Shown here piece after piece: positions 1 through 8,869 of a stretch of DNA of 64,000 nucleotides (within the stretch, counting starts at the first letter, position 1; every line of letters begins with the position of its first letter). The translations under genes and the position numbers were made by a program. This DNA is from JAICNG01 sp035249985 (lineage in GTDB: Bacteria > Gemmatimonadota > Gemmatimonadetes > Gemmatimonadales > Gemmatimonadaceae). A model generated the notes under the pieces. That model ran no database searches. It saw nothing but the letters and a program-made list of their open reading frames with translations, and was not told the origin of the DNA. Where the stretch lies: positions 1 through 64,000 of the forward strand of contig DATFFP010000082.1 of assembly GCA_035249985.1 (NCBI GenBank), in the 5' to 3' direction.

Positions 1-1382
1 ACGCTCATCAACTTTCCGACAGCGCCGCTCCCGTTGAAGGTGACCGTCACCAGCGCTACGCCGTTCGCCATCGCGCGCACGTGATCGAGCCCAAAGATCC
101 AGAACGTGTCGGGCTGGGTGATGAGCAGCGAGTCGAGGCGCGCCCGCACGAGATCGTAGCTGTACAGATAGCGTGAGCCGCGTGGAGCGATCAGAAGTGT
201 ATCGCCACTCGCGGTCAGGTCGATGTCGAATGGGCGTGGCAGAGCTTCGATCAGCGGCGCGAGCGATGGTGTGGCTCCGAGCGAGATGACGCCCACGCGG
301 TCAGCATCGGGCAGCGACACGTAGACGACGTTTCGCTTCGCGTCGTAGGCGAAGTCGCGCGGCGCGGCGCCGAGGGATACGGTCCGCGGGCTTGGCGGGA
401 TTTGCCGGACGACCCAGGCCGACCCGAAGTGCACCTGGTCCACGTTACCGCCCGCGTCACGCGCAGTAACCACGATCTCCTGCATACCATTCCACGATTC
501 CTCGACCACGTGCGTGACGACCCGGCTGAACGTCGGTCCCGTGACATGGAAGGTGTCGGTCGCGACCGACGGGGAGCCGATCCGATACTCTACGCGATCG
601 AGCCGGTAGCTATCGGACGCGGTCAGCGAAAGCCGAAGTGTATCTCCCGGGGACAAGCGGGCGCGTGGGACGATGAGCTGGGCTGAGAGATGCGGCGGTC
701 GTGTATCCGTGAATCGCGTCGACGTAGTGCGAGTGGTGCGATGCCCTCCGGCGTCTACCGCCTCCGCCGTGATCGTGAGGTCGGCGCCAAAGGTGGCGTC
801 GGCTGGAATGGGTATCGACACGCTGCGGAGAACCGTTTGTCCGAAGCCGTGCTCGACCGAATCAGCGTACGAGAAGGCGCCTGAGAACCGCAGAAGCGTT
901 CGGCGCAGACCCGCCTCATCCCGAGCCCGGATGGTCACGTCTACTACCTCGCCCGGGTTCACGGCGGGGGCCGGCCGAACAAGGAGCGCTTCTATTTCCG
1001 GCGGGTTGGGATCCTCGACTTCCACGCGCACTGTATCCGTGACCACGCTCGACCCGCTTCGTGCCGTCGCGGTGATGACGACCTCGCCGTTCGTGACCTC
1101 TGATGGAATGCCGACAGACCGCGAGAAGGCGATCCTCTCGGAGCTTCCAGTCACCGAGTCGTCAAACGTGACGAGCCCGCGCGCCTCGAGGCGCACGCGA
1201 TCGATCGTGCCCCCGTTCGGCGGAATCGCGGTGACGAACACGGCGAGCTGGGCACCCGGCGCAGCCTGCGGCGCTGCGCCGACCGTGACACGCGGTAGGT
1301 CGCCGGGCCCGGTGGGATCACAAGCGCCAAGGAAGGCGACGAGAAGTGAAAGGCGGAGCGAGCGAGGGCGTGAAGACGGCAT
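1..1382 (-). CDS. Lipoprotein with Ig-like domains and a beta-propeller start (3' end cut by window edge)
   Basis: An open frame of 460 codons runs from an ATG at 1382 to the left edge without a stop, so the gene is partial. The N-terminus is a lipoprotein signal: basic start, hydrophobic stretch, then a lipobox L-G-A-C with the lipidated Cys at residue 21. Residues ~30-310 read as repeated extracellular Ig/cadherin-like beta domains, with phrases such as VTITARDEAG and VVTARDAGGNVDQV. From ~330 the sequence changes to propeller-like repeats with YDAKRNVVYVSLPDADRVGV, as in SMP-30/YVTN proteins. It probably sits on the outside of a membrane as a binding or scaffold protein. The specific role is unknown. 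The gene is downstream of, and on the same strand as, the hydrolase at 1491. Confidence 0.8.
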   Translation of the reverse strand, partial: MPSSRPRSLRLSLLVAFLGACDPTGPGDLPRVTVGAAPQAAPGAQLAVFVTAIPPNGGTIDRVRLEARGLVTFDDSVTGSSERIAFSRSVGIPSEVTNGEVVITATARSGSSVVTDTVRVEVEDPNPPEIEALLVRPAPAVNPGEVVDVTIRARDEAGLRRTLLRFSGAFSYADSVEHGFGQTVLRSVSIPIPADATFGADLTITAEAVDAGGHRTTRTTSTRFTDTRPPHLSAQLIVPRARLSPGDTLRLSLTASDSYRLDRVEYRIGSPSVATDTFHVTGPTFSRVVTHVVEESWNGMQEIVVTARDAGGNVDQVHFGSAWVVRQIPPSPRTVSLGAAPRDFAYDAKRNVVYVSLPDADRVGVISLGATPSLAPLIEALPRPFDIDLTASGDTLLIAPRGSRYLYSYDLVRARLDSLLITQPDTFWIFGLDHVRAMANGVALVTVTFNGSGAVGKLMS

Positions 1383-1490
1383 CGGCAGGCGGGAATATGC
1401 GGGCGCCAACGTTATGCAGGGGAAGCGTCGCGGGCAATGACCCGCTCACACAACGACGCGCTTTAGATGACGAACACCCCCCGGGAACGT

Positions 1491-2234
1491 TCACCCACTC
1501 CTGCGCACGATCATGGGGGCCTGGAGTCGATGGGCGAGCCAGGCGGCCGCGTCCTCCGTCGCCTCGGCGGGAAGGATGTGTCCCGTGTTCCACCAGCGCA
1601 TCTCTTTCGGTTCGCTGGCCGCGGCGAAGAGCCGGTCGGCGTCCACGGGCCGCACCGTTCGATCGTACCGCCCGTGCGTCATGAGCAGCGGACGCCCCGC
1701 CAGCTTCCGCACTGCCTTGAGCGGATCCGCGACCGTCCGGATCAGTCGCTCGAAGGGCGTACCCAGCGGGAGGTCGCCGGCGGCCGCCAACACCACGGCA
1801 CGCACTCGCTTGTCGCGCCCCGCCGCCGCCACACCGACGTATGCACCTAACGAATAGCCGACGATCGCCAGCCGAGTCGGGTCGTAGCGCTCGTGCTTGG
1901 CGAGACAATCGAGCGCTGCGGTGCATTCCGCGAGCGCCAGGCGCCAATGACGCACGAGCGCCATTGGATTGAGGAGCGATTGACGCTGCATGGGGGCGTC
2001 CCGATCGCCGTGCAATGGGAGATCGATCGCCAGCGACGCCACACCGCGGTTCGCGAGCGCGCGACCGATCGTGTCGGCCATCCGTTCCTTGCGCGACGAG
2101 TACCCGTGGAGCAGCAGCGCCGCCGGCACCGGGTGCTCGATGCCTGGCGGCAGCAGCAGAATCGCGGGAACGACCGCATCGCCAACGTGCAGCCGCAACG
2201 AGTGTCGCTCGACCTGGGTCTTCTGGCTCGGCAT
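1491..2234 (-). CDS. Alpha/beta hydrolase (dienelactone hydrolase-like)
   Basis: A 247-residue protein with the alpha/beta-hydrolase fold. The nucleophile elbow is GYSLG, with the catalytic Ser in the middle. A conserved HGYSS oxyanion region lies near residue 42, the acid is probably the Asp of GRYDRTV, and the catalytic His is in NTGHIL near the C-terminus. It has no signal peptide, so it is probably cytoplasmic, and the substrate (an ester or acyl derivative) cannot be told. The reading frame stays open further upstream, but the ATG at 2234 was chosen because the extension would run antisense into the peptidase gene starting at 2361. The two genes diverge across 126 bp. Confidence 0.82.
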   Translation of the reverse strand: MPSQKTQVERHSLRLHVGDAVVPAILLLPPGIEHPVPAALLLHGYSSRKERMADTIGRALANRGVASLAIDLPLHGDRDAPMQRQSLLNPMALVRHWRLALAECTAALDCLAKHERYDPTRLAIVGYSLGAYVGVAAAGRDKRVRAVVLAAAGDLPLGTPFERLIRTVADPLKAVRKLAGRPLLMTHGRYDRTVRPVDADRLFAAASEPKEMRWWNTGHILPAEATEDAAAWLAHRLQAPMIVRRSG

Positions 2235-2360
2235 GGAGCTGTCAGCAACGGGCAAGAACCTCGCCCGCGGCTGGCATTCTCCGAGTTCCCTGTGCATATC
2301 CGTAGCCCGGCGATGCGCCACCCTGGGGCCTTCGCCGCGTCTCACCGTCTCGGAGGACTC

Positions 2361-5246
2361 ATGCACGCGTCCCGCTGCGCCGCGCTCCTGCTCGCGGCCG
2401 TTCTCGTCGCCCCAATCGGTGCCCAACAGGCGCACGACGCCGAGTACACGGCGAAGATTCGAGAGCTCACGCCGACCGATGTGAAGTGGAAGTTCACGAC
2501 CGAGCTCGTCGACCACTTGCCGGCGTCCGCCACCGTCCCGTCACCGCTCAAGGTGCTCGGCTACGTGCCGGGCACGCCGGGGCGGCTGTCCTACGTCGCG
2601 GACATCAATCGCTACTTCCGCGCGCTCGATGCGGCGTCGCCGCGGGTCTCGCTCGTCTCGCTCGGCACGAGCGACGAGGGGCGCGAGATGCTGCTCGCCG
2701 TCATCGCCGACGAAGCGACCATGGCGCGCCTCGAGGAGTATCGCACGATGCTCGGCCGCATCGCCGATCCGCGGGGCCTGAGCGACGAGGAAAAGACGCG
2801 ACTGCTCGGCAGCGCCAAGCCGATCTACTGGCTGACGGGCTCGATCCACTCTCCGGAGATCGGCAGCCCCGAGATGCTGATGGAGCTGGCCTACCGCCTG
2901 GCCGTCGATGAGTCGGAGTTCGTGAAGACGATTCGCTCCGGCGTCATCACCCTCATCACGCCGGTGACGGAAGTCGACGGACGCGATCGCATGGTCGACG
3001 TCAACAAGCTCACGCGGTCGCTCAAGCTCGGGCCGCAGGGCGTGTCGCTCATCTACTGGGGGAAGTACACCGCGCACGACAACAACCGCGACGGGATGGT
3101 GCTCTCGCAGAAGCTCACGCAGAACGTGATGAACGGCTTCCTGCACTGGAAGCCGGTCGTGCTGCATGACCTGCACGAATCGGTGCCCTTCCTGTACACG
3201 AGCACGGGCACCGGTCCTTACAACGATGAGTTCGACCCGATCGTGATCCAGGAATGGCACACGCTCGCGTATCAGGAGATCACCGAGCTCACGCGCCGAG
3301 GGCTGCCGGGTGTGTGGACGCACGGCTTCTACGACGGCTGGGCGCCTAACTACATGCTCGCGATCGGCAACCTGCACAACAGCATTGGTCGCTTCTACGA
3401 GACGTACACGTCCACCGGAACCGAATGCCAGACGGTGAAGCTGTCCGCGAATCAAACGGAGCGCCGGTGGGATCGGCCGAACCCGCCCGTGAACGGCGTG
3501 AAGTGGTGCATGCGGAGCAACATCAACTACCAGCAGTCGGGCGTGATGATCGCGCTCAAGTACGTCGCCGATCACTCGCGCACCTTCCTCGACAACTATC
3601 TGGCGAAGGCCGAGCGGATGGTTCGAAAGGGACAGACGTCGGCGCCCTACGCGTTCGTGATTCCGCGCGACCAGCGCCGCGCCGCGGAGGCGGCGGATCT
3701 GGTGAACCTGTTCCGTGCGCATGGGAGCGAGGTCCATGTCGCTGATGCGGACTTCGAGCTGAAGGGGTCAGGAGGCAGGAGTCAGGGGTCAGGGGGGGCC
3801 AGGGTGACAGGTGACACGACCGGCGGGCCGGCCAAACCCGACTCCACACCTCCATCCCCGACTCCTGACTCCCGACCCCTGACCCCCACGACAGTCAAAC
3901 GCGGCGATTGGATCGTTCGTCTCGATCAGCCATACACGGCCACGGTCCGCACGCTGCTCGCCATTCAGAAGTACAAGGCCGATGATCCGCCGCCGTATGA
4001 CGACACCGGCTGGACACTCGACGAGCTGCGCCATGTCGTGACGTACAAGATCAGCGACTCGACCGTCCTCGCGAAACCGATGACGCTGCTGACGTCGGAC
4101 GCGAAGATCGAAGGAAGCATCTCGGGACAGGGTGGCGTCGTGCTCGTCGAGCACCTCGGCGACTGGCGCTCGGCGGTCCTCCCCTGGAAGGTCGGGGGGA
4201 CGCGCGTTCGTGCGGCCGAGGTGAGCTTTACGGCCGCGGGACGTACGTGGCCCGCGGGTACGTACCTCGTTCCGGCCGACGGGCGGACGCGCACCGCGGT
4301 CCGCGACCTCGGCCTAACGGGTGTCGCTGTGGCGAGCGCACCGGCCGTTCGTACGCATGACGTCAAGCCGCCGCGCGTTGCGCTCGTGCACTCCTGGCTC
4401 GAGACGCAAAACGAGGGATGGGTGCGCTACGCGTTCGATCAACTCGGCGTGCCGTACACGTACATCGCCGACCAGTCGCTCTCGACGCCGGGCCGCCTCG
4501 ACGCGTTCGACGTCCTCGTCTTTCCCCACGTGAATGGGTCAGCGCAGACGCTGATCAACGGCCGGCCTATGACCGGGCCGCCGATTCCCTGGAAGAAGAC
4601 GGCCCTCACACCGAACCTCGACAAGTGGGACACGACTGACGACATCCGCCGAGGCATGGGGCTGGATGGAGCGGCGGCGCTGCGCCGGTTCGTGGAGCGT
4701 GGCGGCGTTCTCATCACCACCGGGAACACGTCGCGCCTGCCGATTACGTTAGGCTTCAACCCCACCGTGAGTGAAGCCGAGGCGCGGACGCTGCGGGCGC
4801 GCGGGGGGGTCTTCCGCGCAAAGGGCGACACGACCGGCAGTCCCATTGTGTATGGCTACGAGCGGGCGACGTTCCCGGTGTACTTCAACCAATCGCCCCT
4901 CTTCGCGGTGTCGCCGCGCGACACGAGCGGACGCCTCGACGCCGTCGATCCGGCCATCGTGGCCGACATCGAGCGCCAGCGTGGCCGCATCGTGCTCAAG
5001 TTCCACGAAAAGGCCGATTCGCTCCTCGTCTCGGGACTCCTCGTGAACGGCAGCGAGATGACGGGCCGGGCGGCGGTGGTCGATGCGCCGGTGGGCCGGG
5101 GCCGCGTGGTGCTGTTCGGTATCCGCCCGATGTGGCGCTGGCAGTCCCAGGGCACGTTCGCAATGCTGCTCAATGCGATGGTGCACTGGGACCATCTCGG
5201 GGTTAGCACCACCGGGGAGAAAACGACAGTCGCAGCAGGACAATGA
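2361..5246 (+). CDS. Secreted M14-family zinc carboxypeptidase
   Basis: A 961-residue exported protein. The ATG at 2361 follows a GGAGG Shine-Dalgarno and begins a signal peptide ending near A-Q-Q. The M14 peptidase domain spans roughly residues 65-400: the zinc ligands HxxE are visible as H163 and E166 in SIHSPEIGSPE, and H269 or H272 in VLHDLHES is the likely third ligand. The C-terminal ~500 residues form a further region, probably beta-rich with a glutamine-amidotransferase-like part (FDVLVFPHVNG, RGGVLITTGNTS), as often seen in large family members. Oddly, residues ~469-509 are the in-frame translation of an inverted repeat (3764-3887) that also occurs between genes. This gives a Gly/Ser/Pro-rich insert. 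The role is probably digestion of peptides outside the cytoplasm. Confidence 0.9.
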   Translation: MHASRCAALLLAAVLVAPIGAQQAHDAEYTAKIRELTPTDVKWKFTTELVDHLPASATVPSPLKVLGYVPGTPGRLSYVADINRYFRALDAASPRVSLVSLGTSDEGREMLLAVIADEATMARLEEYRTMLGRIADPRGLSDEEKTRLLGSAKPIYWLTGSIHSPEIGSPEMLMELAYRLAVDESEFVKTIRSGVITLITPVTEVDGRDRMVDVNKLTRSLKLGPQGVSLIYWGKYTAHDNNRDGMVLSQKLTQNVMNGFLHWKPVVLHDLHESVPFLYTSTGTGPYNDEFDPIVIQEWHTLAYQEITELTRRGLPGVWTHGFYDGWAPNYMLAIGNLHNSIGRFYETYTSTGTECQTVKLSANQTERRWDRPNPPVNGVKWCMRSNINYQQSGVMIALKYVADHSRTFLDNYLAKAERMVRKGQTSAPYAFVIPRDQRRAAEAADLVNLFRAHGSEVHVADADFELKGSGGRSQGSGGARVTGDTTGGPAKPDSTPPSPTPDSRPLTPTTVKRGDWIVRLDQPYTATVRTLLAIQKYKADDPPPYDDTGWTLDELRHVVTYKISDSTVLAKPMTLLTSDAKIEGSISGQGGVVLVEHLGDWRSAVLPWKVGGTRVRAAEVSFTAAGRTWPAGTYLVPADGRTRTAVRDLGLTGVAVASAPAVRTHDVKPPRVALVHSWLETQNEGWVRYAFDQLGVPYTYIADQSLSTPGRLDAFDVLVFPHVNGSAQTLINGRPMTGPPIPWKKTALTPNLDKWDTTDDIRRGMGLDGAAALRRFVERGGVLITTGNTSRLPITLGFNPTVSEAEARTLRARGGVFRAKGDTTGSPIVYGYERATFPVYFNQSPLFAVSPRDTSGRLDAVDPAIVADIERQRGRIVLKFHEKADSLLVSGLLVNGSEMTGRAAVVDAPVGRGRVVLFGIRPMWRWQSQGTFAMLLNAMVHWDHLGVSTTGEKTTVAAGQ
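3764..3887. repeat. In-CDS inverted repeat, GTCAGGG family
   Basis: Left arm (3764-3797) and right arm (3862-3887) are reverse complements built from GTCAGGAG/GTCAGGGG units. The same family occurs between genes at 12213, 29025, 35823 and 62262. Here it lies inside the M14 peptidase gene and keeps the frame, encoding a low-complexity Gly/Ser then Pro/Thr-rich linker. Confidence 0.88.
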
Positions 5247-5249
5247 TCG

Positions 5250-5353
5250 GAACGGCAAAGAGGACAGAATTCAGAATACAGAATACAGAATTTAGCAACG
5301 GACGTATCTGAATTCTGAATTCTGTATTCTGAATTCTGTCCTCTTTGCCGTTC
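5250..5353. repeat. Long inverted repeat, CAGAATA family
   Basis: It starts 4 bp after the peptidase stop. The outer ~36 nt on each side are perfectly complementary, beginning GAACGGCAAAGAGGACAG and continuing as tandem CAGAATAC/CAGAATTC units. It ends 20 bp before the ATG of the next co-directional gene. Near-identical outer ends occur at 19709 and 50670. Confidence 0.93.
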
Positions 5354-5373
5354 TTGTAACCTCTGGAGGTCAC

Positions 5374-6822
5374 ATGCGCAGCTTGGTTCTCTCATCACTG
5401 CTCGTCCCGGCAGCCATCGCCGCCGCCCAGCAACGCCCTGCCCTCTTTGACGACGCCGTTCGCGCCATGGGCGGCGAGTCCGCCATTCGCGCCGCGACGT
5501 CGCTCACCATCGAGGGGACCGGGCGGAATTACAACTTCGGGCAAGGGATGTCGCCCGGCGTCCCGCTTCCACGCTTCGATGTGAGCGAGCTGCGTCGGTC
5601 GACCGACCTCACCGCCGTGCGACACCGTCATGAGGTCACCCGCACGGCGGCATTCACGACCGCATCGACGGCGCCGCAGCGCATCGTGTTCGGGCTCGAC
5701 GGCGATATCGCCTACGGTGTCCCGCCGAACGGCAACGCGGCTCGCAGCGTCGCGACGGTGGTCCCGGGCCGGCGGCAGGAGCACTATCACCATCCGCTCG
5801 TGCTCATCCGGGCCGCGCTCGAGCCCGGGGCGGAGATCCAGGCGGCGGGGACGCAGGCAGGGAACCACGTGCTTCGCGTCAAGCTCAGTCCATCGGACAG
5901 CTTCCAGCTCTGGCTCGACCGGCAGACGCACCTGCCGTCGCGCATCCGCTCGGTGCGATACGACGTCAACCTCGGCGACGCCGCATACGAGACGCGGTTC
6001 AGCCATTGGGCCGCCAGCGGCGGATCGCTCCAGCTTCCGACGCGACTGTCGAGCACCTTCGGCGGTGCCACCATCGCCGAGTACGAGGTGACGCGCAATG
6101 TGGTCGGTGTCGAGCCGATCGACCTGGCAGCGCCTGAGGCGGCGCGAGGTCCCGCGCCCGCGCCGACCGTGAACGTCACGTCGGAGGAGCTCGCTCCCGG
6201 GGTGTGGTATCTCGCGGGCGGCTCGCACCACAGCGTCCTCGTCGAGTTCGATCAGTACCTCATGCTGATCGAGACGCCGCAGCACGACGCGCGCACGCTC
6301 GCCGTCATCGCCAAGGCGCGCGAGCTGCGGCCCGGCAAGCCACTTCGGTATGCGGTGAACACGCACCACCACCACGACCACTCGGGCGGTGTGCGCGCCG
6401 CGATCTCGGAAGGACTCACGATCGTCACGCATTCGGGGAACGTGGCGTTCTACCGGGATGTTGCTCGTCGATCGCATACCCTTCAGCCCGATGCGCTCGC
6501 GCGGGCGCCGCGGTCGCCGACGATCGTCGCCGTTGGCGAGAAGCGTGTCTTCCAGGACCGCTCGCGCACCGTCGAGCTCTACCATGTGCGAGGCAGCCCG
6601 CACACGTCGACGATGATCGTCGCCTATCTGCCGACGGAGCGCATGCTCGTGCAGGCCGACGCCTACAACCCGCCGGCGCCTAACGCCCCGCCGCCGCCGT
6701 CATTCCCGTTCGCGAAGAATCTGGTGGAGAACGTCGAGCGCCTGGGCCTGCGTGTCGATCGCGTGGCGGCGCTGCATGGGCGGGTCGTGCCGTTCTCGGA
6801 GATCAGGGCAGCCAGTCAGTAG
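5374..6822 (+). CDS. Secreted metallo-beta-lactamase-fold hydrolase
   Basis: A 482-residue exported protein with an N-terminal signal peptide (cleavage likely after A-A-A-Q-Q); GGAGG lies 8 bp before the ATG. Residues ~20-250 form a family-specific N-terminal domain of beta character. The MBL domain starts at ~270: the metal motif HxHxDH is H331-x-H333-x-D335-H336 in NTHHHHDHSGG. Later ligands are probably the His of RGSPHTSTM and the Asp of LVQADAYNPP, with a final His in AALHGRVV. Quinoprotein-relay SoxH and hydroxyacylglutathione-hydrolase-like proteins share this arrangement. The substrate cannot be told. It is flanked by two different inverted repeats. Confidence 0.88.
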   Translation: MRSLVLSSLLVPAAIAAAQQRPALFDDAVRAMGGESAIRAATSLTIEGTGRNYNFGQGMSPGVPLPRFDVSELRRSTDLTAVRHRHEVTRTAAFTTASTAPQRIVFGLDGDIAYGVPPNGNAARSVATVVPGRRQEHYHHPLVLIRAALEPGAEIQAAGTQAGNHVLRVKLSPSDSFQLWLDRQTHLPSRIRSVRYDVNLGDAAYETRFSHWAASGGSLQLPTRLSSTFGGATIAEYEVTRNVVGVEPIDLAAPEAARGPAPAPTVNVTSEELAPGVWYLAGGSHHSVLVEFDQYLMLIETPQHDARTLAVIAKARELRPGKPLRYAVNTHHHHDHSGGVRAAISEGLTIVTHSGNVAFYRDVARRSHTLQPDALARAPRSPTIVAVGEKRVFQDRSRTVELYHVRGSPHTSTMIVAYLPTERMLVQADAYNPPAPNAPPPPSFPFAKNLVENVERLGLRVDRVAALHGRVVPFSEIRAASQ

Positions 6823-6850
6823 GTTCTGGGTGGCGGGCCGAACTGCATTC

Positions 6851-6936
6851 ACCACAGAGGCACAGAGGGCACAGAGGAACGGCGAACTGCTCATGAGCAG
6901 TTCGCCGTTCCTCTGTGCCCTCTGTGCCTCTGTGGT
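6851..6936. repeat. Perfect 86-nt palindrome, ACAGAGGC units
   Basis: Both 43-nt halves are exact reverse complements with no loop. The outer part is tandem CACAGAGG units and the inner part is GGAACGGCGAACTGCTCA. It lies between the convergent genes ending at 6822 and 6946, 10 bp from the latter's stop. It could act as a bidirectional terminator, but it has no U-tract. Confidence 0.95.
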
Positions 6937-6945
6937 TTACGCCGT

Positions 6946-7881
6946 TCAGGGCCCGCGCCGCGCAATCTCCGCTTCCGCCGCGATCGCCCCGAACGCAGCC
7001 CAGTTTCCCGTGGCGACGATGCGCTCGAAGATCTGCTCCGCGCGCGCGCGGTCGCCGTTGTAGAGATACCAGTTTCCAACTCCGTACGCCGCCGTGACGT
7101 CATCGAGCGCGGCGCTCGCTGATGCGGAGAGCAGCGAGTCGACGGGCAGCTGGCCCTTGTACATCAGAAGGAGACGATGGTACGCGCCGTTCTCGATGAC
7201 ATCGAGATCGGCGCGAATCGGTTCCAGAACCTGCGCGGCTTCCGCGTCTCGGCCAAGGCGGCGCAAGGTCATGTACAACCAGTGCGATGTCGCGACGAGC
7301 ATGTCCGGATTCTTCGAGACCTCCATGCACGATCGATACGCGCTCAGCGCGCGCGCGAAATCGCCTTTCAGGTAATGGGCGAGTCCGAGATGGTACCAGA
7401 TGTTCGACTGCAGCGTGCTCGTCGGGATGTTTCGCGCGTTCGGAATGCCGTCGGGCTCGATCTCATCGGCGCGGCCAGTGGTGAGCGAAGCGGCGCGCTC
7501 GAGGTCGGCGATCGCGCGATCGAAATTCCGAACGGTGATGTATCGATGCCCGCGATGCCGATAGAAGCGCGCGTCGCGCGGATGCGCCTGGATGCCGCGC
7601 GTGTAGATGTCGATCGCGTCGCGAAAGCGCCCGAGATAGGCGGTGCGCCGACCGACCCAGATTAGAGCGTCTGCATCCCCAGGAGCCGCGTAGCTCCGCT
7701 GCCGGGCCTCTGCCAGCGCGTCCTCGTAGCGACGCCGCGTGTCCTCCGACAACGCTGGACGCCTGAGCGGTTGGCCCAGCAGAGACGTCGCTTCGATGTC
7801 GGCGGTCGGCGATGCCACCGGAGGCGCCGGATCCGAACGGCAGGAAACCAGGAGGAATACGGCGGCTGCTAGTCGGTGCAT
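6946..7881 (-). CDS. TPR-repeat lipoprotein
   Basis: A 311-residue protein. The ATG at 7881 starts a lipoprotein signal with lipobox L-V-S-C; a TTG five codons upstream is the alternative start. The mature part has tetratricopeptide-like helix pairs, for example ALIWVGRRTAYLGRFRDAID (with pairing GIQAHPRDARFYRHRGHRYI) and LGLAHYLKGDFARALSAYR. It probably serves as a membrane-anchored protein-interaction scaffold. No catalytic motif is visible. It converges on the MBL gene and diverges from the kinase gene at 8191. Confidence 0.82.
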   Translation of the reverse strand: MHRLAAAVFLLVSCRSDPAPPVASPTADIEATSLLGQPLRRPALSEDTRRRYEDALAEARQRSYAAPGDADALIWVGRRTAYLGRFRDAIDIYTRGIQAHPRDARFYRHRGHRYITVRNFDRAIADLERAASLTTGRADEIEPDGIPNARNIPTSTLQSNIWYHLGLAHYLKGDFARALSAYRSCMEVSKNPDMLVATSHWLYMTLRRLGRDAEAAQVLEPIRADLDVIENGAYHRLLLMYKGQLPVDSLLSASASAALDDVTAAYGVGNWYLYNGDRARAEQIFERIVATGNWAAFGAIAAEAEIARRGP

Positions 7882-7931
7882 ACGCGAGTTGTGCAAAGTG
7901 AAACGACAACGGCAACGTCAAAGGCGTTAAC

Positions 7932-8085
7932 ACGGATTTGCGCGGAAACGACACGGAAAAAGCACGGAGAGTTCACGCGCCGGTCCACATCCACGCGTCA
8001 CACGAAGCTCCCAAGGTTTTTGTTGACTGCCACGCGGAGTCACGTTCAGCCACGGAGCAATGGTGTCGTTTTCGCGTTAATCCAT
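7932..8085. repeat. Degenerate inverted repeat, CGGATT type
   Basis: A 23-nt left arm (7932-7954) and right arm (8063-8085) are reverse complements with four mismatches; the core AAACGACAC/GTGTCGTTT is exact. It looks like a decayed member of the composite hairpin set and most resembles the element at 16639. Confidence 0.6.
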
Positions 8086-8135
8086 GCTGAAAGCTGCTGA
8101 GGCTGGCTTTCCTACTGGATCCCCAATCCCTTCAA

Positions 8136-8172
8136 CCCCCTGGACCCTGACCCCTGACCCCTAGCTCCTGGG
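8136..8172. repeat. Half-element of the GTCAGGG family
   Basis: Only one arm is seen: CCCTGACCCCTGACCCC followed by CTAGCTCCTG. No complementary partner lies nearby. It may be a remnant, or one arm of a deleted element. The gene at 8191 starts 18 bp later. Confidence 0.65.
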
Positions 8173-8190
8173 TCTCGTATCCTATCAACC

Positions 8191-8856
8191 ATGCTCATCG
8201 GCGTGGCGGGAATGGTGGGGGCGGGCAAGACGACGCTGACACGAGCGCTCGCCGCGCGCTTCGGACTCCAGTTGGCACTCGAAAGCGTCGACGAGGACAA
8301 TCCGTGGCTCGAGCTGTTCTATCGCGACAGCGACAGCCGGCGAGCCTACTCCCTCGAGCTGCAGCTCCACTTTCTCGCGACGCGCTTCGCGGCGATGCGT
8401 CGCATGCGCGCGCAGGGCGGCAGCTGGATTCTCGACCGCACCTGGTACGAAGACGCCGAAGTGTTCGCGCTCGGACTGTACGAGCGCGGACTCATGTCGC
8501 GGATCGAGCACGATCTCTACACGCGGCTCTACGTCGAGCTCCTGCACTCCCCCGCCGCGCGACCGCCGAAGCTCCTCATCTACCTGCACGGCCCACTCGA
8601 TGTACTCCTCGGCCGCATCCGGACGCGCGGCCGCCCGTCGGAGCGCGAGACCGAGCCCGAGTATTGGGCCCATCTGCACGAGCGATACGAGCGATGGATC
8701 GGCAACTTCCGGCATTGCCCCGTGCTCGGCATCGACGTCCGCGATTACGATATCGTCGCCGATCCCGCGGCACTCGACACGATCGTTCACCGCATTCGCA
8801 AGCACCTCGAGCCCGCGATCCCGCAACACGAGTTCTGGGAAGCGGTCTCCGGTTAG
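8191..8856 (+). CDS. Deoxynucleoside kinase
   Basis: A 221-residue cytoplasmic enzyme of the deoxyadenosine/deoxyguanosine kinase (dNK) family. It phosphorylates deoxynucleosides to dNMPs for nucleotide salvage. The P-loop is GMVGAGKTT at residues 7-15 (Lys13). The family's DRS-type catalytic motif appears as DRTWYEDAEVF at about 84-94, and the arginine-rich lid is RTRGRPSERE. The length matches bacterial dNKs. There is no Shine-Dalgarno; the -10-like box at 8178 suggests a leaderless or near-leaderless transcript. Confidence 0.9.
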   Translation: MLIGVAGMVGAGKTTLTRALAARFGLQLALESVDEDNPWLELFYRDSDSRRAYSLELQLHFLATRFAAMRRMRAQGGSWILDRTWYEDAEVFALGLYERGLMSRIEHDLYTRLYVELLHSPAARPPKLLIYLHGPLDVLLGRIRTRGRPSERETEPEYWAHLHERYERWIGNFRHCPVLGIDVRDYDIVADPAALDTIVHRIRKHLEPAIPQHEFWEAVSG

Positions 8857-8869
8857 GCGCTGAGCGCAA

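Larger units (their letters stand above)
7882..8190. other. 309-bp intergenic region between divergent genes
   Basis: No convincing ORF is present. It holds a degenerate inverted repeat (7932-8085) and a single arm of the GTCAGGG repeat family (8136-8172). A -10-like TATCCT at 8178-8183 is placed so that transcription would begin almost at the ATG at 8191. Confidence 0.6.

Noticed and set aside
673..1440. Long plus-strand ORF antisense to the first lipoprotein
   Set aside because: It is a GC-rich shadow of the minus-strand gene, with no homology-like motifs; the minus strand encodes a lipobox and repeated beta domains.
1893..2360. N-terminal extension of the M14 peptidase
   Set aside because: The signal peptide and SD fix the start at 2361, and the extension is antisense to the hydrolase.
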